Shown piece after piece: positions 25,111 to 38,580 of a stretch of 52,500 nt of DNA. Every line of letters begins with the position of its first letter. Position 1 is the first letter of the stretch. Origin of the DNA: Chrysomallon squamiferum (lineage: Eukaryota; Mollusca; Gastropoda; Neomphalida; Peltospiridae); assembly GCA_012295275.1 (NCBI GenBank), contig CM022669.1, positions 18,736,091 through 18,788,590 on the forward strand. The letters are read 5' to 3'. Both the position numbers and the translations under genes were made by a program. Under the pieces are notes generated by a model. It searched no databases. It saw only the letters and a program-made list of their open reading frames with translations, and was not told the origin of the DNA.

Positions 25111-25270
25111 ATTTGACAAAGAAATACATTTTCTAACAGGAAATGTCACACATGGTTGCTGTCTGGCTTCACAAGCCATAACACCTTCGAGAAACACTTA
25201 GCAACAAACGAGAATAACAACAAACTGCGCAGGATATTCACTGGAATTAAATTGTAATATTCATTTCATA
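25111..25270. repeat. Dispersed repeat, copy A
   Basis: Roughly 155 bp starting ATTTGACAAAGAAATA, containing CACACATGGTTGCTGTCTGG and CACTTAGCAACAAACGAGAA, ending GGAATTAAATT plus a TTCATTTCA tail. Copy B is 3.65 kb away in the same orientation. An (ATT)n array precedes both. Confidence 0.9.
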
Positions 25271-25306
25271 GCTGTTTAATTTTAATTTTTTTTATAATTT
25301 AAATGT

Positions 25307-25383
25307 AGAAATGGAGATAACTAACTAACTAAATAAATAAATAAATAAATAGGTATATAAATAAATAAGCAAGGTAGTGACTG

Positions 25384-25431
<48 letters not shown>

Positions 25432-25460
25432 GCTAGCTAGCTAACTAACTAACTAAATAC
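25307..25460. repeat. (CTAA)n and (AAAT)n
   Basis: AAAT at about 25330-25350 and CTAA at about 25384-25454 with GCTA variants. The 5' border AGAAATGGAGATAACTA recurs at 33775-33791. Confidence 0.93.
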
Positions 25461-25574
25461 GTAAGTAAATAAATAAGAATTAAACAAAAATTATTAAATT
25501 ATTTTAAGGAATAAATTTACCGAGTTAACACAAAATATGTAACAAAAGACGTTTTTTATTTAATTTCTAAAATT

Positions 25575-25585
25575 TTATGATTATT

Positions 25586-25617
<32 letters not shown>

Positions 25618-25650
25618 TATTATTATCATTATTATTATTAATATTATTTT
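25575..25650. repeat. (ATC)n then (ATT)n
   Basis: About ten ATC units from 25587 switch to ATT. Confidence 0.93.
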
Positions 25651-25719
25651 AGTATAATTTATATATGTATATATAAAATTTAAAAATTAAAACTCTTTAG
25701 TACGTAATTAACTCTAATT

Positions 25720-26335
25720 GTTTACTAACTCTGTTGCTGTGTAACTGTTTTTCTTTTCCCTCCGCGACTTGTTGTTGATGTCTTATCACTTACTTCTGTG
25801 TGGAAAACAAAGTGACAGCTAGTTAGGAGTGGTAGGTGATAATAAGAAAGCAGATGTTCAGATTTCGGATAAGCGAAAGATTTTTGGCTGATAATGACAC
25901 ACCACAAGACGAAAGCTTTTCCCCCAGAAGCACAGCGTCCCTGGATCAAAAGACAGTAGTGGAATCCTTGGCGAAAACTGTTCCGAGGACGTGATCGAAA
26001 CACATTAACATTTATTAATATGTATTAATGCAATCTGTAATCATAATCTTCTATATAAAAATCAGTAATCCAGCACAGAAAGGGACTGGTTATGGAAACA
26101 TTTATTTCTTTAAGGGGGTTTTTCGTTACAGAAGCTGCGGGTAAAAGGGATCGAAAACCATTGGCGGTCTCTGTGGTTATTTTTCGAGATTTCTTAGCGT
26201 TATTAAGATACAATATGCAGCGTGAAGGTATCGAAGACTTTACTGGAAATTTGGATAACGTTTAGTTCTTTTGTACTGCGAGGCAAACATCTATCAGAGT
26301 TTTGAAGTTATAACACACACTTAAAACGTTTCAGA
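25720..26335. other. Single-copy island
   Basis: GC-balanced, with a 92-codon frame at 25725-26003 (-), not family-like. Candidate conserved element. Confidence 0.4.
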
Positions 26336-26367
26336 GTTCAAACAATGCTTGTACGTTCGCACAAACG

Positions 26368-26703
26368 CTATAAATAAATAAATAAATAAATAAGCACACA
26401 TACATACATACATATATACATACATACATACATACATTCATTCATTCATACATACATACATACATACATACATTCATTCATACATACATACATACATACT
26501 TATAAACATACATACACACATGCATGCATACATACAAATATACACACATATACACATACATACAAACATACAAACATACACACATACACACATACACACA
26601 TACATACAAACATACAAACATACACACATACATACACACATACAAACATACACACATACACACACACATACAAACATACACACATACAAACATACATACA
26701 TAA
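26368..26703. repeat. (CATA)n/(CACA)n array of about 335 bp
   Basis: Tetranucleotides CATA, CACA, CAAA and TTCA arranged in recurring 8-20 bp super-units such as CACATACAAACATACA. Confidence 0.96.
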
Positions 26704-27985
26704 CACACACAGAAACATCTGTCTATTAACGATAGCATCAAAGAACAGTGTTGAAGTAAATTCAATTTTTTAAAAATGTTTTATTATTTTTATTATTTTA
26801 TTAAACAGTATTTACGTAATTGACTTTTGTTTTCATGTTTTATTTCATTATTCAGGACATTTATCTTAAATTTATCTGTATCTGCTCTTTATGTTCGTCG
26901 GAATTTGTATTGTTAATCGTCTTGGAACTGAGTAATTCATTCCCAAAGTTTGAAATGGGGAAAGCTAAATTGGAAAGGCCTCCCGAAATACAAAGCATAA
27001 GGCTGCGCAATTTTTAACCTTTATATTTGTAGGAAATAAACAAGTCTGACAGACAGACAGACAGAGAGAGAGAGAGAATGAAAACAAAATGTTTGTATAT
27101 CTCATTTAGTCTATAGTTCATATGTAGATTTAAAATACAGAAGAAAAAAAAAAATATATCAATAAACTGGTACATATCAAGGATTATTGTAAATTCGCTT
27201 ATAATTTCTCGAAGATATGTTTCTTTATTATAAATCTTAAGATTTTTTTTTTCTCCATTTTTCTGGCTATTTAGCTGTTTGTCCCCCGTTTTTGAGTTTG
27301 GATTCAGTGAAAAATTAATAAATGGATAACACATATATAAAAAAAAACAGATATTTGTTCAAGTTTTATATAATTATTAATTAAAATATATTATTTTATT
27401 TATGCATTTCCTATCCAGACAGAGATTTGTTTTCTCATAACTGCTCAAATAATTGCCTATTTATTTTTTGTTACAAATATTCTTCATGTATTTCGGTTGA
27501 GATTATAAAAAAAATATATATATACATATGTATAATTACACACACACATATATATATAAATTTTAATTTTAATTTCTAAATTAATTTGATGTAAATATAG
27601 CTTATTGCAATAGATATAGAATCAATGCGTTGTCAGTAAAATATATTTTTAAATATACTTATATGGTACAGAATCTTCTGGATATCCAGTCCAACATAGT
27701 GGGGGTTTTTCTGTGTGTGTGTTTCCTTCATCATATTTTTATTTGTTTATTTAATCAGGTATGTATATATATATATATATATATATATCCACGGTGAAGT
27801 GTTCCCCATCTGGGTTTGGTGCTTGCACTGGTCTGTTGTGATCTTATCTCACTCCTGTAGTCAGAGTGTGATGTACTTGCACCTATTGCGTTATCAGTTT
27901 CCTGAGTGAATCACACATTTCACATATTATCTGAAATTTGCAGAAAATTATGTGTATTTTCAGATGATAATCTTATAATATATAC
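26704..27985. other. AT-rich DNA with short microsatellites
   Basis: (CAGA)n/(GA)n at 27043-27077; (TA)n at about 27760-27788. 27790-27910 is GC-balanced and unique. No gene is seen. Confidence 0.45.
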
Positions 27986-27989
27986 ATAT

Positions 27990-27993
27990 ACAT

Positions 27994-28069
<76 letters not shown>

Positions 28070-28160
28070 ATAAATACATAAATATTATACAAATATATAT
28101 ATATATATGTATGTATGTATATATGTATGTATGTATGTATGTATCTATGTATGTATGTAC

Positions 28161-28201
<41 letters not shown>

Positions 28202-28204
28202 TTG
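27990..28204. repeat. (CA)n, (GA)n, (GTAT)n, (GATA)n cluster
   Basis: CA to 28008, GA to 28066, GTAT at about 28094-28158, and GATA at about 28161-28204. Confidence 0.96.
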
Positions 28205-28526
28205 ATATAAAATAGTCAATATATAAATACATATTTGTAAAGATTTTTTATTATCTGTATCTCTCTATCTATTTAATTATCTTTCTGTCTATCTGTATAT
28301 CTCTATCTATCTTTGTCTATCCACATTTATTTATTTTGTTACCCATTTGTTTGTGCTTTAATTAATTCATTTCTAAGATCATTTGTATTTCTAACGTAGT
28401 AAGAAAAACTATTAATAAAATATTTAGCTTTAAACTTTTGTCTGTCTTTGCATTGCTGTTTTATCTGTTTCAGGTTATACACGAGAAAGTGTATTTACAG
28501 TCATTACTACTATTATTATCAAAACG

Positions 28527-28529
<3 letters not shown>
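28205..28529. other. AT-rich DNA with CTAT runs
   Basis: Scattered TCTATC/ATCT units; otherwise unique. Confidence 0.4.
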
Positions 28530-28576
<47 letters not shown>

Positions 28577-28613
28577 AATTACTAACTTATTATTATTATT
28601 ATTTTTATTATTG

Positions 28614-28644
<31 letters not shown>

Positions 28645-28800
28645 TATTATTATTAGTTTTATTTTTACTTTTATTTTTATTACTATTACTATTACTAAAT
28701 TATTATTATCATTATTATTATTATTATTGTTATTATTATTATTATAATTATACTTTTCATTTGACAAGGAAATAAAAAAAAAAAAAAAAAAAAAAAAAAA
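28530..28800. repeat. (ATT)n, interrupted, then poly-A
   Basis: ATT blocks 28530-28750; A run 28774-28800 lies inside dispersed repeat copy B. Confidence 0.95.
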
Positions 28801-28942
28801 TTCTCTAACAGGAAGTGTCACACATGGTTGCTGTCTGGTTTCACAAGCCATAGCAACTTCGAGAAACACTTAGCAACAAACGAGAATAACAACAAACTGC
28901 GAAGGATATTCACTGGAATTAAATTCTAACCTTCATTTCACA
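28759..28942. repeat. Dispersed repeat, copy B (with poly-A insertion)
   Basis: Same element as 25111-25270, by eye about 93% identical over 139 aligned bases. It is interrupted after GACAAGGAAATA by about 27 A. Flanks beyond the shared segment do not match copy A. Confidence 0.9.
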
Positions 28943-29215
28943 GGTTTCTTGTTTTTTTGTTTTTTTTTAAATCATTTATTTATCTGTGCAAAGCGAATTG
29001 CTAATAATCAAGCTAGCAGCGAACTCAACAAAAGCTGCAGATCTCGGGGATCAAACGCCGTTGGTGAAACAAATGACTGATAAAAGATTTTCAGAGAAAT
29101 GGTGGATTCTGCGTTCAAAAGACATCGTTGATGAAAATAATGTCCGTGTGAATGGAACACTTTCTACATCTGACTGCCTTGGTGTTTCAGTGAACTGAGT
29201 AACAGCAATATAATA
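28943..29215. other. Single-copy DNA, no gene recognised
   Basis: A 70-codon frame at 28986-29198 (+) is not family-like. Confidence 0.35.
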
Positions 29216-29217
29216 AA

Positions 29218-29312
29218 AATAATGATGATGATGATGATGATTATAGTAATAATGATGATGATGATGATGATGGTTATGATAAAATAATGATGATGATGAT
29301 GATAATAATAAC
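29218..29312. repeat. (GAT)n, interrupted
   Basis: Three GAT blocks split by TATAGTAAT- and GGTTAT-type spacers. Confidence 0.95.
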
Positions 29313-29446
29313 TAAACTCATGTAAAGCTTTGACTGATATATTCACTTTTAATGAATGCTTACAACTGAAATGGGAGAGATAATTTTAATGGTTCACGTG
29401 TTTAAAATGACCGTTGTTTTGAAAAATCATTTCGAATGCATCACGT

Positions 29447-29447
<1 letters not shown>

Positions 29448-29483
<36 letters not shown>

Positions 29484-29608
29484 TTATATACATATCCCTC
29501 TCCCTCTCTCTCTCTTTCTCTTTCGCTCTCTCTCTCTCTGTTGCTCTATATTCACTATGTATGTGAGTGCGTATATGTATGTGTATATACACACACACAC
29601 ACACACGT
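29448..29608. repeat. (TA)n, (CT)n, (CA)n cluster
   Basis: TA at about 29450-29480, CT-rich 29496-29540, CA at about 29589-29606. Confidence 0.94.
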
Positions 29609-29985
29609 AAACATGTTACATAAGGTAATGGCTAATGGAGAGAAAATTTGTTTAATGTATTTTGAATGCGGAAGCGCATCATCTCTTTACCGTAGCCATC
29701 GATACACATTGTAGTCGTGGTATCACGGCGTTGACAACGTGACAGCGGACGCAGATGCGCCGACCCACGCGTAGCACGCTGGAGGAAGTTTAATATCTAC
29801 GTGTTACCAGTGTAATAATAATAAAAAAAAGAACGCTAACCAGTGTGACGTTTATTGTCGTGTACTGGCGTTATCGCCAATAATCAGTTTATTACTTATC
29901 CTAATTTATTTATCGTTATCAGCTAATACGTTACTGCATATCCATGACGTTTAAAACCCCTATTCTATTAAAAAAAAAAACGAAA
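29609..29985. other. Single-copy island
   Basis: 29640-29800 is GC-balanced and repeat-free; no gene is recognised. Confidence 0.4.
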
Positions 29986-30065
29986 GAAAAAAAAAATTAA
30001 TAATAATAATAATAATAATAATCATCCCCCCCCAAAAAAAAAAAAAATAATAATAATAAAATAAA
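29968..30065. repeat. A-rich, (AAT)n and C9 run
   Basis: AAT at 29998-30022, poly-C at about 30026-30034, then poly-A and AAT. Confidence 0.9.
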
Positions 30066-30590
30066 TTCAAAATCGAGACTGTTTCGTTTGTAGACAGTTT
30101 ACAAACATTTCCTTTGACGAGCTCACAATAATGTTTATATATCATTAGTCACTGGGCTCGGTTGGACGAGTCGAAATTACAGCAATATTCTGCGAATGCA
30201 TTGTACAAATAATACGTTTTAATATTCACTGGGGTGCACCGTACGTCAATCTTCTGACTACACAAAGCGCTGATTCAGGGACTCAGAGCGGCTCTCTACA
30301 TCCACAAGTCATCCAAACAGTGCGCTGAATGAAGATAAATTGTGAGGCAATTTGCCCTGCCGAATCCTTTATTGACTCAACTAGGCTGTACGCACAATAG
30401 ACACCCCGTGTCTAAAAGGAGCAATTACCGCTTGATTTTCCTATACAAAACGAATGCGTCGTTGGACTACAAACATCACTGGGACGAGCGGGACAGCTGA
30501 AATGTTGCAGGCGAAGGTAAAGACTGGTAAACAGCTTAGTGACTGACTGGTAGATGACGATCGTGTTATTGGATGCTGGATTTTGTTTGT
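30066..30590. other. Single-copy island
   Basis: A GC-balanced block of about 450 bp without repeats or convincing coding; candidate conserved element. Confidence 0.45.
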
Positions 30591-30599
30591 GCTGCGGTG

Positions 30600-31270
<671 letters not shown>

Positions 31271-31271
31271 T

Positions 31272-31272
31272 G

Positions 31273-31319
<47 letters not shown>

Positions 31320-31338
31320 TATATTTATATATATATAT

Positions 31339-31393
<55 letters not shown>

Positions 31394-31418
31394 TTTTATT
31401 TATTTATTTATTTATTTG
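31272..31418. repeat. (TTTA)n of about 145 bp
   Basis: About 35 units with a short TATATATA interruption at about 31320-31339. Confidence 0.97.
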
Positions 31419-31880
31419 TATTGTGAATTATTTGATCATTATCAAATGAAAAATATTTTATTAATATTTTATTAAAGTAAGTAAACAAATAAAATCAATA
31501 AAAATACTCCACTTTCTAAGCCTTTTTCTAAAACAATCGTGAAGTAAATGAAAATCCGATAACATGGTCCCACAATAGTATACTCGAAAACCAAACACAA
31601 CATCTAAACCTATTAAAAAGATGGAAGAAAAAGAAACAAACACAAAAAACACAAATATAAAATTGAAAATAATAATAATATAATAAAAACAACAACAACA
31701 ACAACGACAACAACCATAAAAAAAAAAAATAATAATAATAAAAATATCAGTGACGATGACGATGTTGATGTTGATGTTGATGATGGTGATCATTATAATA
31801 ATAATAATAATACAAGAAGAAGAAAACATAACTGTCATGTAACGTACAATTAATCTCAAAACGTGAAGCCATATATACAA
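31419..31880. other. AT-rich DNA with AAC/AAT/GAT runs
   Basis: Short trinucleotide patches at 31686-31712, 31725-31745, 31751-31790 and 31796-31812. No gene is seen. Confidence 0.4.
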
Positions 31881-32245
31881 CCATCGATTAATTCATTCAG
31901 AAACGAAACGAAATCGAATCAAATATCAACTCGATGTCATCAAGATGACCGTTTCTCTTGACCATCATCATCGTCAACTTGTCCGCGGACACTGGCTGAA
32001 GTGTTTCAGCAACTCGTTAATTTACCGTGTAACCGGATTACACGTCAGCGACGTCTTCGTTCCCTCTGTTTCGAACCAACACGGTAATCTGGCAGAGAGG
32101 TTTGGCTGCGTCTCCTTCACGAGAGATTTTGTCTTTTTTTTTTGCTTCTTGTTTGAGTTTTCAGCCCGTGGAGATGAGTCAAAACACACTCACTGGAGTC
32201 TTCGCTGGAAAACGATTCCCTCTTTTCTTTTCTTTCCGTGGGTTC
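31881..32245. other. Single-copy island
   Basis: GC-balanced, with a 114-codon frame at 31945-32289 (+) lacking family similarity; coding is doubtful. Confidence 0.4.
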
Positions 32246-33190
32246 CAAGAAAGCAAGATCTGATGATCGTTTTATTTTATATAATGTAATTTTAATGCGT
32301 AGTTTGTTTGTTGTTTTGTGTTGATGTGTTCCTTGTCTGTGTGTGTGTGTGTGTGTGTGTTCCTGTGTGTGTGTGTGAATCTCGAAAATATTTTTTTCTC
32401 TCTCTCAGATACAAAATTACACACGTGTTGATGATGGATGGAGAGATAGATGGATGGATGGATGAATGGATGAACTCATGGATTTTTAAATGGACTGAAT
32501 AACTGGACGAATGAATTCTGAGATAAAAAAAGGGATGATATTAATAGGGAAAAAAAGAAGATAAATGCAACTAATAGACCTAAAGACAGACAGACAGACA
32601 TACAGGCAGACAGAGAGATAAACACACAGAAGCAAAAACACCTGTTATTAGGCTTCTTGTCTCTAATAATTCAAGCACATATATATTGCATTACGTGTAT
32701 CTTCCAAAATCTGATAAAAAATAAAACTGTTCTAAAGTTAAAATTATATTAAAAAAAATCTCATAACCATAACATCTTATTATAATTTTAAAAACATGTT
32801 TCAATCATATTTTTCCTTTTTTCTAGTATAAAAGAAACATGAAAATCTACTACAGTTCTATTTCTTTTAAAAATGTTACTTACTATTATCATTAAAAACA
32901 CACATCCATTCACTTGAAGAACAGAGGACACCAAGGTCAATCCTCGTGTATGGATCCATATCTCCGTCTTCTGTTTATGTGACGTGTACGGGTCAAAGGT
33001 CAAGCTGTGTCTTCCAACAGTCATCGTTTTTCTAGTTGATAATCAATTCTGATTAAAATGTTGTCAGTTTCTTCTTTGAATCTCCGGCAAAATTCTGTTG
33101 TATATTTCTATGAAACTCATATCTGTTGTTATTGTTGTTGTTGTCGGTTATTATTTTTATTATTATCATTATTATCATCATCTTCGTCAT
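32246..33190. other. Mixed DNA with (GT)n and (GGAT)n
   Basis: GT at about 32337-32377 and GGAT/GATG at about 32432-32474. 32900-33050 is unique. No gene is seen. Confidence 0.45.
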
Positions 33191-33191
33191 T

Positions 33192-33400
<209 letters not shown>

Positions 33401-33774
33401 ATAACAACTTCAAATACCAATAAATACATAAATACATACACACATACATACATACATATATATATATATATAAAACAGTCGAAAAAACTAACTAAACAAA
33501 CAAATAAATAAAATAAATAAATAATGAACTAACTTCATAAAAACATACAAATGAATAAAATAAGAGTTTCTTCTGATAGCCTATAAAAAAGTAGAAACAA
33601 ACTGAACAAACAAAAACAACTGCTGGCTAAATGAATTAGTAATAACAGCTCTTAAACGACTGGTGTCTGTATGCAGGTGAAGACACTGACAGACAATTGG
33701 CCCACGTGCTTATTCTAGGCCACACGTTTATTTTCTCGTGGGTAATATTTCATTAGTGCGTAATGCGTGCCTAC
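33401..33774. other. AT-rich DNA, short (CATA)n and (TA)n
   Basis: A small GC-balanced unique block at 33655-33770; no gene. Confidence 0.4.
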
Positions 33775-33968
33775 AGAAATGGAGATAACTATAAATAAAT
33801 AAATGAAGTAGTAAGTAAGTAAATGGAAATGAATAAATAAAGAAAGAAAGAAAGAACGAAAGAAAGAAAGAAAGGAGAAAAATTAGATAAGTAAATAAAT
33901 AAATAAATACATACATACATACATACATAAACAAATAAACAATTAAATAGATAGACAGACAGACAGAC

Positions 33969-34014
<46 letters not shown>

Positions 34015-34030
34015 ACAAATAAATATAAAA
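33775..34030. repeat. AAAT, GAAA, CATA, CAGA, GATA composite
   Basis: Opens with AGAAATGGAGATAACTA as at 25307. GATA at about 33970-34012 is the purest block. Confidence 0.94.
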
Positions 34031-34440
34031 GAAGACTGTAATTATATACGTTTTATTAATGCATTCATGTTTCTATATTTGTAATTTCTAAATACATTAT
34101 GTATATAATAAAGATATTAATAAAATAACTAAATACAGCATCAGTTAATTTAGTTTTGCTGAAAACTGGATAGGTTTCCAAGCTATGTTTATAACTGAAC
34201 ATTGTTCTATATTTGTAAGCATTCTGTCGAGACACAGAGCTAAGAGACTGAGTGATGTGCAGGTAATTGCAGGTGGGTTGTGTTTGTAAACAACTTCTGA
34301 CTATTTTTAAATTAGGTAAAATGCGAAATACACAGAGGGACAGTGGTGATGAAGAAAGGAATAAAGAAAGAATGAAAGACTCTTTCTTTGTCTTTTTCTC
34401 TCTTTGAATATGTAGATATAATTATATTTATATATGTGCA
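34031..34440. other. AT-rich intergenic DNA, nothing recognised
   Basis: Unique low-GC sequence. Confidence 0.35.
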
Positions 34441-34443
34441 TAT

Positions 34444-34452
34444 GTAGAGAGA

Positions 34453-34502
<50 letters not shown>

Positions 34503-34505
34503 AAG
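34444..34505. repeat. (GA)n
   Basis: About 25 units, then CAGA. Confidence 0.95.
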
Positions 34506-35500
34506 ACAGACAGACGGACAGAAGTCAACTATGACATAACTCATTTATATAAGTGTTTAAAATCTGTGTTTGTCGCGCTCATCAATTAGTTAGTATATTG
34601 ATCGGTTATCTAATGCACTCAACAGATTACACGCAGTTTGCGGACATTTACTAAACAACTCTGCAAATTGCTTAATTCCCTCCGCGAATCACTAATAATA
34701 CAATCTTCAAAAGCTTTTATATTAAAAAAAAAATAATTTAAAAAATAAAAAATGTCAGAAATCAACACGCAAGTCTCCTGTTTCATTTTCGTGATTAGAG
34801 ACGAAAGCAAGCATTAAAGTTTTAATACAGAATGATATGTTTTTATTATTTTTTTTTTTTAGTACTCATTTTAAATCTGTTTAGTTTGCTTGTTTTCTTT
34901 GAGAAATGTTATTTTGAATTAGAAAATTTATTTTTATTCAACGAAGAAGTAAGATGATGTATTTTTTTTTTTTAAATAATTATTCATTTAGACATGCACT
35001 GATATGCAACCATAAACACACACCGACAAAAATAAATAATAAATAAAAATAACAAAGACAATAAATAAATGCATAGTTGTCTGTGTAGATATATTTAACA
35101 GGTGCATAAAAATATGTAAAAGACATACGTACACACGTACAAACACATGCACACACATATACATAAAATTATATAAACATCTTAAATATAATAATATGTA
35201 TATATATACAGACATACAGATACACATATGAAAACGAAAAAAGGATAAACAGATAAGTAGACAGACTGACAGACAGATAGATATTCATGTATCTATCTAT
35301 ATATAGGTATAACTTATTATCTATCTATATTATATATATACAAACATACATACACACAGAGAGACAGGCAAACAGAGAGTATATATATATATCTACATAC
35401 ATTTATACAGAAACAAACACACACAGTATAAGATATACACCTATAATCACATGTCACTCGCGTATATACACATACAAGTATTTTTCTTTGCTGTCATGAT
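34506..35500. other. AT-rich DNA with scattered (TA), (CA), (GATA)
   Basis: Microsatellite fragments from 35100 to 35450; no gene is recognised. Confidence 0.4.
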
Positions 35501-35905
35501 TCGAAATAAGCCGTGACCCAGCCACAGCTACTCAGAATTTCACTCAGAAATCTTGTTGGAAAATGCCTACTTGACGAGTCATCCGACCGTGACTTCATTC
35601 TGCTTGCTGCCCGTGTTTTTATTGAAACCTCCGTGTCACACAAGATGGGGGTGGGGTTGAGTGCAGTGTCAGTGAATCGTCTGAATGAATCTCGTCTGAA
35701 ATCTGGCGTGCACAAATGGGGTTAAGACAGAGTGGGGGAAAACTTAATGAATTCAGAAAAATGATCTCAGTAATTTTTTGTTCTTGAAAAAAACACTTGA
35801 GAAAGAAAATCACGGATTGTTGGAAAAGTGAACTAATTTTAAGAACAAGTGGAGGGTTTATTTCTTTTTTTTCAAAGTAAAACATTTAAGTATAGGATTT
35901 TCAGA
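35501..35905. other. Single-copy island
   Basis: 35501-35730 is GC-balanced, with overlapping frames on both strands; coding is not supported. Confidence 0.4.
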
Positions 35906-35907
35906 GG

Positions 35908-35909
<2 letters not shown>

Positions 35910-35959
<50 letters not shown>

Positions 35960-35983
35960 GTTGTTGTTGTTATTATTATTGTA

Positions 35984-36042
<59 letters not shown>

Positions 36043-36060
36043 TACTATTATTATTTTTAA
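35910..36060. repeat. (ATT)n with (GTT)n interior
   Basis: About 50 trinucleotide units in one phase; a GTT block sits at about 35959-35971. Confidence 0.97.
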
Positions 36061-36300
36061 ATAAACGCAATAATAATATATAATTCACTGGTTTGTATTA
36101 CTTCTATTTAATTTTTATAAGCTTTAATTTTATTATTAGATTAGTATCTTAATAAATAAATAAATAAATAATTAAACAAATAATTAAACAAACAACCAAA
36201 TAAATAAATAAATAAATAAATAAATATTTAAACAAATAAATAAACTAGCAAGTAACCAATTTAAAAAATAAAATAGAGGCAGATGTGCATATATGTGTCT
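36061..36300. repeat. AT-rich and (AAAT)n
   Basis: AAAT/AAAC units at about 36150-36245. Confidence 0.88.
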
Positions 36301-37330
36301 ATGCATGTGTGTGTGTGTGTAATAATATAATTTAAATAATACAATTATCGTAACATGATATTTATAAAATTAAATCGTCGCAGAGATATAAATTTTATAA
36401 GCTAATCACGTCAGCCATATATTCTATAATAAATGTTTGTGTCATTAGATTTTTATTCATTTTCTCAGAATTAAAAATTATATCAACTTCTTTTTTCTGT
36501 GTTTTAATTAGATTTTCATAATTTATTTTCGTCAGTTGCCATATGCCAGCATCAAATAGCCTACGGTTGTGTTTTCTTTATGTTAACAAGATCTTTAATA
36601 ACAAGGTGAATTAGGATTTTTTTTTGTTCTTTTTAAAAAAAAACTAATAATAATAATAATACAAAAAATAAAAAATAAAAATAAAAATAAAAAATTAAGA
36701 AAAAAAATTAAATCAAGAAAAATAAAAATTAAAAATGATTTCATTTATTCTTTCATTTTCTAATTTTAAATATTATTTTATTCATTTCTTTATTCCTTCT
36801 TTCGTTCATTCATTATATTTTTTTTTTTATTCCTTCATTCGACATACCGTTCTTTCATTAATTCAGGATACCTTAATTATTTAATTAATTAATTCATTCG
36901 TCATTTTATCAAAACTTTAACCGTTCATTCATTCTTCATACGTTCGTTCTTTCTGTCATTCTTTAACTCATTAATTCATTCATTCATTCAACACACCTTA
37001 GTTCTTTCTTTAATTCGTTCATGCAATCTGAAGTAAATACTGTTTACATTCGTGTCAGTTGTAGCATAAAAATTTAATGCAGAATTCATCACGAATATGT
37101 TACAACTGGCAACACCCCATAAAATAAAATAAAAACTTTTGTTTATGTAAATATTCACTGAACGGAATTAATTTTTTGTGTCAACCACTTTTGTCAAATA
37201 CTTTTATAAACATTTTTGAAATATATATTCTACAACGATCCACTGGGTTTACATAGGCCTGTATAAAAATACTGTTGTTGTTGTTGTCGTTATTGTTATT
37301 CTTATTATAATTAATATTAATTATTTACTT
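36301..37330. other. AT-rich DNA; (TTCA)n traces; small inverted repeat
   Basis: ATTC units 36785-37020. Imperfect inverted repeat 37052-37067 / 37097-37115 with GTGT..CAGTTGTARCAT termini. No gene is seen. Confidence 0.4.
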
Positions 37331-37337
37331 TAATTTG

Positions 37338-37340
<3 letters not shown>

Positions 37341-37398
<58 letters not shown>

Positions 37399-37456
37399 AT
37401 ATCTATGTATGTATGTATATATGTGTGTGTGTGTGTGTACGTATGCATGTATGTAT
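37341..37456. repeat. (CTAT), (TA), (GTAT), (GT) chain
   Basis: TA at about 37358-37390; GT at about 37423-37438. Confidence 0.95.
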
Positions 37457-38520
37457 GATTAATATAAAAAAACATTCAGAAACTATGTGTAATATCTGGA
37501 ACTTGAAATGCAATAGCTGCAAGTATCTGACTGCAGCTGACAGTTTGAGCAGGGAGACAAGACTCAGACAGAACTCAACACTCCCACAAATAGCGAACAC
37601 AGTTTCACTGTGAAGACTGCAGCTCTTCTGAAACTTAACAACTTTTAGTCCAAAGTCCATTCTGTTATACTGTTATCTCCTAACCATCAAAGAAACGTGT
37701 CCTTGATGTCACAGTTTGCTCTATCCTCGCACCACTGACTCTCTGCAGGCCTGGATTTCCCATGGACAGTTCTTTCACTTCAGTGGTTACACATATTTTC
37801 TGGCATTTTCAGGAATTATAAATATTTCCTGATAATGCATATTTTCTATAGCAACGTATATGAATATATTAATTATATGTCATTTATTTATTTACATAAT
37901 TCCTTTTAATACATATTTCGAACAGCATATATATGTATTTATGTAATTATATTTTATTTATTTATTTTTAATTTTTCTTATTTAGCTTTCATAATTTTCA
38001 CAAGGAACATCTCGTGTACTTAAATGTAAATTCTGTTTTTCATATAACCAGATAAAATGTTAACAAATATTTTGTTTACTTCTTTGTTTTCCAATGCAGT
38101 TCAGTTCATTAAAGAAAAGTGTATTAATCAGTAGTATCACTAAATACAATGGTGTTTCTGTGATCCATTATTTCTTTCTATGTTGCTTCATAATACGCGA
38201 TTAAACATAACTATTTTATACAGCAGTTGACTTTAGCACACAAATCACCATAAAAGAAATTTATATTCAGCATACTCTACACTGTACGGTTTTGTTTAGT
38301 ATATAAAATATTCAAACACAATTCGAAATGTTACGAATATAGCGTTCTTTTGAATTGTATTTATTCAGCCTAATTTAATATATATTTTTATTATTAAAAA
38401 AGTTATTATAATTTTTTTTAAATATAAAGAGAAATAAATACCTAAATCTAAACAATTACAAACAAAATAAAAACACACACACACATATAAATAGTAGATA
38501 TACAGTTATTAAGCATTAAA
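37457..38520. other. AT-rich intergenic DNA
   Basis: 37480-37760 is less AT-rich and unique; no gene is recognised. Confidence 0.4.
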
Positions 38521-38524
38521 GAAA

Positions 38525-38528
38525 TTAA

Positions 38529-38575
<47 letters not shown>

Positions 38576-38580
38576 AAAAA
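38525..38580. repeat. (AAAT)n
   Basis: About 13 pure AAAT units. Confidence 0.96.

Noticed and set aside
31461-31880. 139-codon frame, minus strand
   Set aside because: Built from AT-rich and trinucleotide sequence with Ile/Phe/Cys runs; no domain and no neighbouring exon.
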